A stretch of DNA of 64,000 bases from Streptococcus ovis DSM 16829 (GTDB taxonomy: Bacteria > Bacillota > Bacilli > Lactobacillales > Streptococcaceae). Where the stretch lies: NCBI RefSeq assembly GCF_000380125.1, contig NZ_KB904582.1:94104-158103 (forward strand), in the 5' to 3' direction. Below are positions 46,639 to 55,269 of the stretch, piece by piece. The position numbers and the translations under genes were made by a program. The stretch's first letter is position 1, and each line of letters begins with the position of its first letter. The notes beneath the pieces are model-generated. The model did not search any database. It saw nothing but the letters and a program-made list of their open reading frames with translations, and had not been told where the DNA came from.

Positions 46639-47997
46639 TCAAACGTTGCGCATTTCTTTCTTATCTCTATCTTGCTTCATGAAATAATATCTGGTTTCAA
46701 GGATAATGACAGGTGATAAGGCTAGAAGGGCGATAAGGTTCGGAAGCGCCATGAGTCCATTTACAATATCTGCAATAATCCAGACTAATTTCAGTTCAAT
46801 GAAGGCTCCAAGAAGCACCATAACTGTGAAAAAGAGACGGTAGTACTTGAGGTATTTGGTTCCAAAAAGAAACTCGAAACACCGTTCTCCGTAGTAATTC
46901 CAGCCCAAAATAGTCGTGAAGGCAAAGAGAGCTAAGAGAACTGTCAAGATCATTCCGCCCCATTGAGCATAGGTAGAGGTAAAAACCGACTGTGTGAGGT
47001 GAACACCATCTGCTACTCCCGTCCACTTTCCTGTCACCACAATGGAGAGACCTGTCAAACTACAGATAATCAAGGTATCAATAAAGGTTCCTGTCATGGA
47101 AATCAAGCCTTGTTCGACTGGTTTGTCAGACTTGGCTGCAGCCGCTGCAATCGGAGCACTTCCGAGTCCAGATTCATTAGAGAAAACGCCACGCGCTATC
47201 CCGTTTTGGAGTGCCATCCGCATAGTTGCTCCTGCAAAACCACCTGTCATCGCTGTTCCTGTGAAGGCAGAGCTGAAAACTTGCTGCAAAGCTGGCAACA
47301 GATTGTCACGATGCACAAAGAGAATCCCTATTGTCGCTAAAATGTAAATAATGGCCATAAAGGGCACAACTGCTGTCGCCACCTCGGAAATGGTCTGAAT
47401 CCCGCGAAATACGATGACACCTACCATAATCGCTAAGATAAAGCCGACAAGACGGGCATCGATAGCAAAGCTATTTTCAATAGAGGTAGTAATCGCATTG
47501 ACCTGTGTGAAGGTCCCCATTCCAAAGACGGCCACTAAAAGGCCACTCACTGCAAAGAAAACTGCCAACGGCCGCCTTTTTTCACCCATCCCAAGAAGAA
47601 TGTAGTGCATAGGACCACCTGCACTATTCCCATCTGCATCCTTGGTGCGATACCGGATGGCAAGGAAGCCTTCCGCATACTTAGTAGCCATCCCTAAGAA
47701 GGCGGCCACCCACATCCAAAAAAGAGCCCCCGGTCCACCCGCCTTAATAGCTGTTGCCACTCCGACAATATTCCCTGTACCAACCGTTGCGGCAAGCGCC
47801 GTACAGAGAGCTGCAAAACTGGACACGTCTCCTTGTCCACTTTCATCACCTGATAAAATCAAACGGAAGGCCATCGGGAGTCTCCGCATCTGAAAGATTC
47901 CCAAGCGAACCGTCAGATAAAAACCTGTACCTACTAATAATAACAAGAGCGGAGCCCCCCAGACAAAGTCCTTGACTCTCAGCATCCATTCAACCAT
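46639..47997 (-). CDS. AGCS-family sodium:alanine/glycine symporter
   Basis: The 452-residue transporter has about ten membrane segments. Family signatures are SFAALCTALAATVGTGNIVGVATAI and ALFWMWVAAFLGMATKYAEGFLAIRYR. Later comes FSNESGLGSAPIAAAAAKSDKPVEQGL. It takes up alanine and/or glycine with sodium. The start at 47997 is fixed by AAGGAG; a frame of 50 more codons runs back through the glycine riboswitch and is not coding. The riboswitch argues that glycine is a real substrate. Confidence 0.93.
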   Translation of the reverse strand: MVEWMLRVKDFVWGAPLLLLLVGTGFYLTVRLGIFQMRRLPMAFRLILSGDESGQGDVSSFAALCTALAATVGTGNIVGVATAIKAGGPGALFWMWVAAFLGMATKYAEGFLAIRYRTKDADGNSAGGPMHYILLGMGEKRRPLAVFFAVSGLLVAVFGMGTFTQVNAITTSIENSFAIDARLVGFILAIMVGVIVFRGIQTISEVATAVVPFMAIIYILATIGILFVHRDNLLPALQQVFSSAFTGTAMTGGFAGATMRMALQNGIARGVFSNESGLGSAPIAAAAAKSDKPVEQGLISMTGTFIDTLIICSLTGLSIVVTGKWTGVADGVHLTQSVFTSTYAQWGGMILTVLLALFAFTTILGWNYYGERCFEFLFGTKYLKYYRLFFTVMVLLGAFIELKLVWIIADIVNGLMALPNLIALLALSPVIILETRYYFMKQDRDKKEMRNV

Positions 47998-48030
47998 TTT
48001 TCTCCTTCTCCTTACCCCAAGAGAGCATAC

Positions 48031-48172
48031 AAAAGGGGCCTTTTCAGCCCCTCTGGATATACGAAAATTTGGAAATGCATTCCCTTTTCGCTCTGTCCTT
48101 TTGCCTGAGAGTTTGAGCAGTGTCCTGCCTTGCCCCTTCGGCGCCATGATGGTCTCTCCAGAGTTCCGTCCA
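48031..48172 (-). promoter_or_regulatory. Glycine riboswitch with terminator
   Basis: On the minus strand the leader reads GGAGAGACC, then GCGCCGAAGGGGCAA, then AAACTCTCAGGCAAAAGGAC, the conserved core of the glycine aptamer (48088-48172). A GGGGC-TGAAAA-GCCCC-type hairpin with TTTTG (48031-48051) follows before the symporter ribosome binding site. Only one aptamer is visible, so this is a singlet type. Which state ends transcription cannot be read with confidence. Confidence 0.88.
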
Positions 48173-48234
48173 TTTCACAGTTGGGTTCTTCCCTTCTACA
48201 AAATTTCAACCGGTATTCAATTTTTATAGAATCT

Positions 48235-48262
48235 ATTATACCTAAAATTCGTGAAATTGCAA
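48235..48262 (-). promoter_or_regulatory. Promoter of the riboswitch-AGCS unit
   Basis: On the minus strand TTGCAA and TATAAT are separated by 16 nt. The promoter sits between msrAB's end and the aptamer. Confidence 0.65.
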
Positions 48263-48278
48263 TTTCCTATCCAATTTT

Positions 48279-49220
48279 TTACTTTTTAAGCAAATCTACG
48301 AACAATCCATAACCTGCTGCTTCCATTTCATCTCTTGGAACGAAACGCAAGGCAGCTGAGTTGATGCAGTAGCGGAGTCCGCCCTTGTCTCGTGGACCAT
48401 CATCAAAGACATGGCCCAAATGAGCTTGTCCTGCACGACTACGTACTTCGATACGACTCATCCCATGTGAATGATCTTGGTAATACTGAGCAACTTCCTT
48501 ACTGATTGGTTTGGTGAAAGAAGGCCAACCACAACCTGAGTCAAATTTATCTGTTGATAGAAAAAGAGGTTCACCTGTAGTAATATCTACGTAAAGACCC
48601 GCTTCGTCACTGTCCCAGAATTCATTTTCAAATGGACGTTCGGTCGCTGCTGCTTGTGTCACTTGATACTGCAAATCAGTCAATTCTTCCTTTAAGATGC
48701 TTTCTTCAGGTTTTTGGTAGTTTTCCACATCAATCACTGGAATCTTTGCCTGTGTCACATCGATATGACAATAGCCTGTCGGATTTTTCTTGAGGTAGTC
48801 TTGATGGTAGTCTTCTGCATCAATGAAGTGACGCAACGCTCCCACTTCAACAGCCAATGGCCCACGACCAAATATAGCTTCTTGCTCTGCCATGACCGCC
48901 TGGATGGTTGGTAGATCATTGTCATCTACATAATAAATCCCTGTGCGGTATTGACGACCTTTGTCTGCACCTTGCTGGTTGACAGAAAATGGATCAATGA
49001 TACGGAAATAGTAGAGCAAAACCTCGCGTAAGCTCAATACAGTCTCATCATAGACAAGGTAAAGTGTCTCAGCATGATCAGTTTGCTTCAAGAGCTGATA
49101 AGAGGTGGTTTCTACTTGTCCATTTGCATACCCTACTCGGGTCTTGATGACGCCGTCAATCTGAGAAAAATACTCTTCTACTCCCCAAAAACAGCCACCT
49201 GCCAAATAAATTTCTTTCAT
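48279..49220 (-). CDS. msrAB: MsrA-MsrB fused methionine sulfoxide reductase
   Basis: The fusion reduces both epimers of methionine sulfoxide. The 313-residue protein has an N-terminal MsrA domain with [11 protein letters not shown] (catalytic Cys at residue 9) and a C-terminal MsrB domain with [29 protein letters not shown] and [10 protein letters not shown], where the Cys in RYCIN is catalytic. There is no signal peptide, so this is the cytosolic form. It lies next to trxA, which can supply electrons. Confidence 0.95.
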   Translation of the reverse strand: MKEIYLAGGCFWGVEEYFSQIDGVIKTRVGYANGQVETTSYQLLKQTDHAETLYLVYDETVLSLREVLLYYFRIIDPFSVNQQGADKGRQYRTGIYYVDDNDLPTIQAVMAEQEAIFGRGPLAVEVGALRHFIDAEDYHQDYLKKNPTGYCHIDVTQAKIPVIDVENYQKPEESILKEELTDLQYQVTQAAATERPFENEFWDSDEAGLYVDITTGEPLFLSTDKFDSGCGWPSFTKPISKEVAQYYQDHSHGMSRIEVRSRAGQAHLGHVFDDGPRDKGGLRYCINSAALRFVPRDEMEAAGYGLFVDLLKK

Positions 49221-49253
49221 TTGTATGCCCTTTCTATTTCTACGATATTCTCA

Positions 49254-49286
49254 AAAAACAAAAGGCTGGGTTTCCCCAACCTTTTT
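49254..49286 (-). terminator. Terminator of trxA
   Basis: AAGGTTGGG/CCCAGCCTT around GAAA (one G-T pair) with a TTTTGTTTTTT tail on the minus strand. Confidence 0.8.
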
Positions 49287-49291
49287 CAGTT

Positions 49292-49606
49292 TTAGCCAAT
49301 TTCTGCTAAAATGGCTTTGATTTGGTCTTTACTGTGAACACCTGCTACTTGTTTTACAACTTGACCATCTTTTTTAAACAAAAGTGTTGGGATAGACATA
49401 ATACCAAAGTTGCGTGCTGTTTCTGGATTTTCATCTACATCCATCTTCATGATGCGCAATTCGTCTTCGTCAACTTCACTGTCCAATTGCTCCAAAATAG
49501 GGGCTTGCATACGACATGGACCACACCAAGTTGCCCAAAAGTCTACAAGGACTACTCCTTCTTTTGTTTCTGTTTCAAAGTTTGCATCTGTAACGACTTG
49601 AACCAT
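49292..49606 (-). CDS. trxA: Thioredoxin
   Basis: The 104-residue protein has the full thioredoxin active site WATWCGPC (Cys residues about 29 and 32) and the cis-Pro loop MSIPTLLFKKDG. It donates electrons to reductases, peroxidases and Msr enzymes. The ATG at 49606 follows AAGGAG; the longer frame is a run through T-rich leader. A terminator follows before msrAB. Confidence 0.96.
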   Translation of the reverse strand: MVQVVTDANFETETKEGVVLVDFWATWCGPCRMQAPILEQLDSEVDEDELRIMKMDVDENPETARNFGIMSIPTLLFKKDGQVVKQVAGVHSKDQIKAILAEIG

Positions 49607-49749
49607 AAGATTCTCCTTTTCTTGTATTTGTATTGTTATTCTACAATAAATTTTTTTTTTTTCCAAAAATTTACTACGGTATTTCTTTTTTGTTCGACCT
49701 TCCTTGCTAAGAGTGGTACAATAACCATATTAGAAAAGAGGTTAAGACC

Positions 49750-50226
49750 ATGACAACGCTATATGATTTTACTGTAACAGCACAAGATGGCACCCCCGTC
49801 CCTCTAGTAGATTACACTGGCAAGGTCGTTTTGATTGTCAATACCGCCACAGGTTGTGGATTGACACCTCAATACGAAGGCCTCCAAACACTCTACGATC
49901 GCTACAAGGACCAGGGGTTTGTCATTTTAGACTTCCCTTGTAACCAATTCATGGGGCAGGCACCTGGTTCAGCTGAGGAAATCAATGAATTTTGTACCCT
50001 CAACTACCAGACTACCTTCCCTCGTTTTGCCAAAATCAAGGTCAACGGAAAGGATGCAGAGCCGTTGTACCGCTGGCTCAAGGAGGAGCAAAAAGGAGCA
50101 CTTGGAAAAGCCATCGAATGGAATTTTGCCAAGTTCTTAATTGACCGCGAAGGTGCGGTTGTGAAACGCTTCTCTGCTAAAAGTGACCCCATGGAAATGG
50201 TCGAGTCCATTGAAGCATTGTTGTAA
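49750..50226 (+). CDS. gpo: Glutathione peroxidase (Cys type)
   Basis: The 158-residue protein reduces peroxides with thiols. It has [19 protein letters not shown] with Cys36 where animal enzymes have selenocysteine, then the family motifs LDFPCNQF and [12 protein letters not shown]. Cys-type bacterial members often use thioredoxin rather than glutathione, and trxA is divergently adjacent. The window also encodes gshAB, so either donor is possible. RBS AGAGG precedes the ATG. Confidence 0.92.
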   Translation: MTTLYDFTVTAQDGTPVPLVDYTGKVVLIVNTATGCGLTPQYEGLQTLYDRYKDQGFVILDFPCNQFMGQAPGSAEEINEFCTLNYQTTFPRFAKIKVNGKDAEPLYRWLKEEQKGALGKAIEWNFAKFLIDREGAVVKRFSAKSDPMEMVESIEALL

Positions 50227-50265
50227 CAGTCATCCCCATGTCCTGTTTTGGAGCATGGGGATTTT

Positions 50266-51081
50266 TCATTCTAACTCAATGGTTTCAGAGATATAGTAGT
50301 GAAATTGGTGTCGACTTGCATAGGGCTTGACTAGTGGAGTGATCTCTGATGTCTCGCCGTATTCCAACAAGTAAGCCGATAAGCCATGTGCTGCAATGGT
50401 GTCCAGATAGTCTTGATTATCTTTTCGTTCTGCCTCGGGTCGCAGCACCATCATTCTCGTGTCAAATCGAATGCGAGTAAAGACTTCTTCTTGATTCACA
50501 GCATCTAATTTCCCTTGTAAGACGCCTTGCTTCAACCCTTTTAGGACAAAGTCTTTGCCTCCATTGACCATGAGTTTCAGACCTAATCCGTCTAATTCTG
50601 TCACGATAGTGAGCAGTCCTTGGTAAATGGTTTGATCAGGATAGAGGCTATACACATCAACATTATCCAAGAAAAGGCCGTCCACTCCTTTTTTCTTAAG
50701 AACTTTCGCCTGCCGGAGCACATAGGATTGCCAGCTCGGCTGTGAAACGTCAACCCAAGCTTCACCAGGCCAGTGCTCGTAAGCTCCCAACATCAGGTCG
50801 TTGAATTTTTCTTGCCCTTCACGAAAGTTTTCAATAGAGCCAACGTTTAGGTAGGAATAAATCTGTCGATTGCACTGCTTGCGAAGTTGCTGAAGATCTG
50901 ATTTTTCATAGTAAGCAGCATCAATGACCACTAGTGCATAATCGCGAATCTTATGGCTTTTCTCGGCAGAAACACCCAGAAAAACACCGTAATCTTTCTG
51001 CACAGAAAATTTTCCAGAGCAAAAAAGGAGAGGTAGAAAAACAAGTGCCAATCCGATGATCCATTTGCTGCCTTGCTTCAT
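50266..51081 (-). CDS. Exported GH114/TM1410-like glycoside hydrolase
   Basis: The 271-residue protein has an N-terminal signal (WIIGLALVFLPLLFCS) and a TIM-barrel pattern like the endo-alpha-1,4-polygalactosaminidase group. Matching stretches are YALVVIDAAYYEK, YSYLNVGSIENFR, WVDVSQPSWQSYVL, GVDGLFLDNVDVYSLYP and KLMVNGGKDFV. The paired acids in FLDNVD fit the catalytic site. Substrate in streptococci is unknown; an amino-sugar surface polymer is a reasonable guess. The Cys at the end of the signal is not in a clean lipobox. Confidence 0.7.
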   Translation of the reverse strand: MKQGSKWIIGLALVFLPLLFCSGKFSVQKDYGVFLGVSAEKSHKIRDYALVVIDAAYYEKSDLQQLRKQCNRQIYSYLNVGSIENFREGQEKFNDLMLGAYEHWPGEAWVDVSQPSWQSYVLRQAKVLKKKGVDGLFLDNVDVYSLYPDQTIYQGLLTIVTELDGLGLKLMVNGGKDFVLKGLKQGVLQGKLDAVNQEEVFTRIRFDTRMMVLRPEAERKDNQDYLDTIAAHGLSAYLLEYGETSEITPLVKPYASRHQFHYYISETIELE

Positions 51082-51098
51082 CTGCTTCTCCTTTCTCG

Positions 51099-53432
51099 TT
51101 ATTTAAAGGTGACAATCGTTGCGCCAGATCCGCCCGCATTTTGCGGGGCATAGCCAAATTCTTTGATATGCTTGTTGCGACGTAGGTACTTGGTAACACC
51201 CTCACGAATCACACCCGTACCGATACCGTGGATAATGTCCACCTGTGCCATATTGTTCAGCAGGGCTTGGTCAATAAATTCATCCAATTCCTGCATGGCT
51301 TCTTCGTATCGCTTGCCTCTGAGGTCTAACCGAGCTTTTGGTCCTTTGACATTGGCACGTTTGACCACATGCACTTGTTTTTTCTTAGGCGTCTCATCTT
51401 TTTCGACTTTCACGAGACCAAATTCATCTCGTTTCAAGGTCATCTTGATCAGCCCTACCTGTGCTTCCCAGCGGCCATCTTTGAGCTGATTGATAAGGGT
51501 CCCTCGTTGACCATAAGCTGTCACTACTATTTCGTCCCCAATCTTGGCTGCGCGCTCTTTCTTGGCCTTTTGTAGGACCTTATTCTTTGATAAATCGACC
51601 ACATCTGGTGCCAATTTTTTCAGCTGGCTCTTGGCTTCAATAATCTGATGCGGTTTGAGACTCGCTTGGTCGTGGAGGTTTTTCAAAATGTCCTCACTTT
51701 CAGCTAGGGCCAAATCGACAATTTCCTGAGCTTCTAGACGTGCTTTATTGAGCTCATTTTCCCGTTCACGCGTGAGTTCGTTATAGAGTTTGTGGAGGAC
51801 GCGGTTCATTTTCATGTTGTCTTGCTCCACTTCCTTGATACGGTCTAATCGCTTACGACTCTCTAACGTTTGTTTTTCCAATTGTTCAATGACACGATTC
51901 ACATCACTGTCTGTATCTGTCCAATCCTGTGCCGCCTGAATAATCCCATCAAACAAACCAATCCGTCTGGCGATTTCAAAGGCATTGGAACGTCCAGGGA
52001 CCCCTTGCATAAAGCGGTAGGTGGGGCGAAGACTATCTGTGTCAAATTCCATGCTGGCATTTTCCACTCCAGCAGTCTCAATCCCATAAGCCTTCAACTC
52101 TGGATAATGAGTCGTTGCCATCGTTTTAATTCTTGCCAAGCGGAGATGGTCTAGAATTGCCATTGCCAGGGAAGCTCCCTCTTGCGGATCTGTTCCTGCT
52201 CCCAACTCATCAAACAGTACAAGCGAGTCCTCATCCGCCTGCTCTAGCATTGATACAATATGGGTCATGTGGCTGGAGAAGGTTGACAAGCTTTGCTCAA
52301 TCGACTGTTCATCCCCGATGTCTGCGAAAATTTCCTTGAAAATCGCTACTCGACTCCCCTTATCCGCTAAAATCGGCAAACCAGATTGTGCCATCAGATG
52401 CGTGAGCCCCAGCGTTTTGAGCATAATCGTTTTCCCACCGGTATTCGGCCCTGTCATGACAATAGCCGTTAATTGACTGCCAAAATGCAAATCATTGGCA
52501 ACTGGATTGGTCAACAAAGGATGGCGGACATTTAAGAGAAGAATGTCCTGCTGAGTCGATAAGCTGGGCGCAATTGCCGCATGACGTTGGGCAAATAGGT
52601 GCTTGCCTCTGACCAAGTCTAAATGTCCAATCACCCAAGCATTGTTTCGGATAATGGAGGTATGCGGACGAATATGATGAGACATCTCTTCTAGAATCCG
52701 CGCAATCTCATAGCGCTCCTCCGCACGCGCATTGGTAATATCTTCATTTAGAGCCACAACTGCTCTAGGTTCAATATAGACTGTCGCTCCCGAAGCGGAA
52801 ATATCATGCACCACACCCGCAATCCGATTGCGATAGGTATTCTTAACAGGTAGGACATTGCGACCATTTCGACTGGCTAAGACTGTATCAGACAGCATTT
52901 CTGCCTTTGTTTTTAGTAATTCTTGCATCACTTGCCGAACTTGAATCTCTGATTCCTGAATCTTTCGACGGATTTTCATTAGATTTTCGCTGGCAAAATC
53001 TTCGATAAAACCTGCATCGTTGACCGCCATCAAGGCACCTTGCAAGGTTGGGAAGGTTTCTATTTTTTCAAATAGGACCGCTAGATGGGGCAACTCTACA
53101 TTTTCTAATGCCGCATAAAAATCTGCTAGTTCTTTGGAAACCTCCAAGACCTTTTTGATGCTCAATAATTCGGGAATATTTAAATCAGCTTCCAATTCTA
53201 ATCGGCGCAAGGCTAACCCGACATCACTGGTCTTTCCGAGCGAAAAATGGGGATAATATTCAAATAATCCTTCCATATCTCTCATTTCATCGAAGGCTTG
53301 CTGAATGCGTGAGGCCTCCATCATCGGCTCTAATTGCCGTAATTCATCTAAGCCTTGTTCTGTTACCACAAAGGGCTCAAACATCGCTTTTACCTTATCA
53401 AATTCTAAGGTTTCTAAAATTTTTCTATTCAT
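51099..53432 (-). CDS. mutS2: MutS2, ribosome rescue/anti-recombination ATPase
   Basis: MutS2 acts on branched DNA and on collided ribosomes rather than in mismatch repair. The 777-residue protein lacks the mismatch-binding domain. It has the ATPase Walker [16 protein letters not shown] (about residues 325-339), [18 protein letters not shown] and [11 protein letters not shown] long coiled coil follows (530-640), and a C-terminal Smr domain has [12 protein letters not shown] and [14 protein letters not shown]. The order zapA-cvpA-mutS2 is normal for streptococci. Confidence 0.95.
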   Translation of the reverse strand: MNRKILETLEFDKVKAMFEPFVVTEQGLDELRQLEPMMEASRIQQAFDEMRDMEGLFEYYPHFSLGKTSDVGLALRRLELEADLNIPELLSIKKVLEVSKELADFYAALENVELPHLAVLFEKIETFPTLQGALMAVNDAGFIEDFASENLMKIRRKIQESEIQVRQVMQELLKTKAEMLSDTVLASRNGRNVLPVKNTYRNRIAGVVHDISASGATVYIEPRAVVALNEDITNARAEERYEIARILEEMSHHIRPHTSIIRNNAWVIGHLDLVRGKHLFAQRHAAIAPSLSTQQDILLLNVRHPLLTNPVANDLHFGSQLTAIVMTGPNTGGKTIMLKTLGLTHLMAQSGLPILADKGSRVAIFKEIFADIGDEQSIEQSLSTFSSHMTHIVSMLEQADEDSLVLFDELGAGTDPQEGASLAMAILDHLRLARIKTMATTHYPELKAYGIETAGVENASMEFDTDSLRPTYRFMQGVPGRSNAFEIARRIGLFDGIIQAAQDWTDTDSDVNRVIEQLEKQTLESRKRLDRIKEVEQDNMKMNRVLHKLYNELTRERENELNKARLEAQEIVDLALAESEDILKNLHDQASLKPHQIIEAKSQLKKLAPDVVDLSKNKVLQKAKKERAAKIGDEIVVTAYGQRGTLINQLKDGRWEAQVGLIKMTLKRDEFGLVKVEKDETPKKKQVHVVKRANVKGPKARLDLRGKRYEEAMQELDEFIDQALLNNMAQVDIIHGIGTGVIREGVTKYLRRNKHIKEFGYAPQNAGGSGATIVTFK

Positions 53433-53467
53433 TTATCTTTCCTATCAAAAAGAGCAAGGCAATTGCC

Positions 53468-54016
53468 TTACCCCATCATATTGGTCAACCAAAGTTTTTT
53501 CAACAGTCCCGTCGTAATCGGCATATACTGAATCAGGGCATTGGCAACCACACTATCATGTAGCATGTTTTGCACCGTGGCAACAGGAATCGTCGCCACA
53601 ATCGTCAGAGCCATTTGAAGAGAAATAGCCGTGACAAGGATTGATAAAGCACCACTAACCAGATTTGTAGTGGTTGTATCTGGATCCACAAATCGAATGA
53701 GATGGACAAAGATCCCAATAAAACGCATGACGGCGTATACCAAAACATAAATCGCTAAGAAGGCTAATCCTGCGTAAAATACCTGATCCAGCTTAAACAA
53801 ATACTGACTCTCAAAATAATAATTACTAGAACCTTCTGTCGCATTCGCAAAAGGAACCCACAAGTAGAAAATGCTAGCCAACTTTTGATAGGAGCCCGCT
53901 GCTACAATGAGGGCTAATACACTAGAGAAGGTATAAAAAATCTGCAAAACCAGTCCTCGGCTATAACCAATGTAAAAGCTCCAAGCCAAGATGACTAGTA
54001 AAATAATCGAAATCAT
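53468..54016 (-). CDS. CvpA-family membrane protein
   Basis: The 182-residue protein has four hydrophobic segments and the CvpA start pattern ILLVILAWSFYIGYSRGLVLQIFYTFS. The family was named for colicin V production; its true role is unclear. It overlaps the zapA end by 4 nt and lies upstream of mutS2. Confidence 0.88.
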   Translation of the reverse strand: MISIILLVILAWSFYIGYSRGLVLQIFYTFSSVLALIVAAGSYQKLASIFYLWVPFANATEGSSNYYFESQYLFKLDQVFYAGLAFLAIYVLVYAVMRFIGIFVHLIRFVDPDTTTTNLVSGALSILVTAISLQMALTIVATIPVATVQNMLHDSVVANALIQYMPITTGLLKKLWLTNMMG

Positions 54017-54324
54017 GATGGGTCCTCAAGTTCATCTAAATCCACAAGTGTTACGTTCTTTTTCAAGACTTTCTCTTTCATACTCGCCAACTCCTGCTCT
54101 GTCTTTGCATGAGCCATTTCCCTTGTCAGCTGAACAGAAAGAGCATTGATGGCTAGTAAGATTGCCAGGGTCTCAGGATCAGCGTTGGGCATTTTTTCCT
54201 GAATCGCTCTATACTTTTCCTGAGCCAGTTGCTCCACTTCTTCCATAAAGAGGTTGTCGTGTTCCGTTGTCAGGGTTAATTGTTTTTTTCCAAATGTAAA
54301 TTTATATCGGTTTAAGTTTGCCAT
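54013..54324 (-). CDS. zapA: ZapA-like cell division protein
   Basis: The 103-residue protein has the ZapA fold order: a short beta region (NRYKFTFGKKQLTLTTEHD), then a long helix (MEEVEQLAQEKYRAIQEKMP, then LAILLAINALSVQL) for dimer coiled coils. ZapA crosslinks FtsZ filaments. Position before cvpA-mutS2 supports it. The rnhC gene often found divergently upstream is absent; treR stands there instead. Confidence 0.8.
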   Translation of the reverse strand: MANLNRYKFTFGKKQLTLTTEHDNLFMEEVEQLAQEKYRAIQEKMPNADPETLAILLAINALSVQLTREMAHAKTEQELASMKEKVLKKNVTLVDLDELEDPS

Positions 54325-54383
54325 AAAAAATACCTCAATCCTTATTATACCGTAAAAGTGGCATTTTGACTAATCAAAATCCA

Positions 54384-55097
54384 TTAAAGAGAGTGCTTGC
54401 GTCTCGCAAAATCAATAAATTTGAATTTGTCAATCTTGTGTTTGCTCTCTGTGTACTGAAATTGTCTGGTATCTCCTAAAAATACACGTGACTTGACCAA
54501 AACTAAATATTCTCCCTGATGCTGCATCAACTGGCGTTCCTGTTCCGTTGACGCCTGAATCGTGATTTCCTTCTGGGCATAGGAAATATCAAGTCCTAAT
54601 TCCCCTTCCAGATACGCATAAATGGAACGCTCTGCAATTTCCTTTGTCAAAACGGGAATATAGTCCTGCACAAGATAATCCAAGTCTAAAATGGCAACTT
54701 CCCCATCAATTGTCCTAGTTCGGAAGACGCGCCAAACAGAAGTCCCCACTTCAAAGCCTGTCACGTCTGCCAAATCCTCATCGACCTCGACAACATCTAA
54801 GCTAATCACTTTCGTTTGACTCGTCATTTGGAGCGTGTCTACTAATTCTTGATAAGAGGTTAGGCCAGAAATGGGGAAATGAAGTAGTTCCCGTTTTAAC
54901 ACAAGAGAACCTCGCCCCTGTACTTTTTGGATAAATCCCTGTTCTGTCAGCAAACGCAATGCCTTACGAATCGTATCGCGACTCACCCCATATTGTGTTT
55001 GTAGTTCTTTCTCCGTCGGCAACAAATCCCCTGAATGATAGACTTGATCAAGGATTTGGTCTCTTAATTCATTGAAAATTTCTTGATATTTTTTCAT
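54384..55097 (-). CDS. treR: TreR, GntR-family trehalose operon repressor
   Basis: The 237-residue protein starts MKKYQEIFNELRDQILDQVY and has the GntR winged helix (LPTEKELQTQYGVSRDTIRKALRLLTEQGFIQKVQGRGS, residues ~24-62) and a UTRA effector domain (about 90-235). TreR releases DNA when trehalose-6-phosphate binds. The ATG at 55097 is chosen to match the family; the longer frame runs through the promoter region. It is divergent from treB across the palindromic operator. Confidence 0.92.
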   Translation of the reverse strand: MKKYQEIFNELRDQILDQVYHSGDLLPTEKELQTQYGVSRDTIRKALRLLTEQGFIQKVQGRGSLVLKRELLHFPISGLTSYQELVDTLQMTSQTKVISLDVVEVDEDLADVTGFEVGTSVWRVFRTRTIDGEVAILDLDYLVQDYIPVLTKEIAERSIYAYLEGELGLDISYAQKEITIQASTEQERQLMQHQGEYLVLVKSRVFLGDTRQFQYTESKHKIDKFKFIDFARRKHSL

Positions 55098-55175
55098 AAC
55101 TTCTTTCATTGTTCTGGTCTTTTCCATACATATTTCTACTATTATAACAAAAAATATTTTTTTAAACAAAAAGGC

Positions 55176-55235
55176 TTGCTTTCTTGCGAGAAATCGGTTA
55201 CAATAATCTCGTCGAAATTTGTACGTACAAATTTC
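55176..55235 (+). promoter_or_regulatory. treB promoter and TreR operator
   Basis: TTGCTT (55176-55181) and TACAAT (55199-55204) are 17 nt apart. A perfect 22-bp palindrome occupies 55214-55235, with half-site GAAATTTGTAC; its core TTGTACGTACAA resembles TreR operators. It covers the predicted start region, so TreR should block initiation. Confidence 0.82.
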
Positions 55236-55269
55236 AAGTCCATTTTATCATCATAAAAGGAGATTTTTT

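Noticed and set aside
47042-47347. Long plus-strand frames opposite the symporter, and similar frames opposite clpC, gltX, rsgA and mutS2
   Set aside because: They are antisense to strongly supported genes, lack ribosome binding sites and have no recognisable motifs.
47998-48147. N-terminal extension of the AGCS symporter (50 extra codons)
   Set aside because: The codons run through the glycine riboswitch and its terminator; the ATG at 47997 has a proper AAGGAG site and matches family starts.
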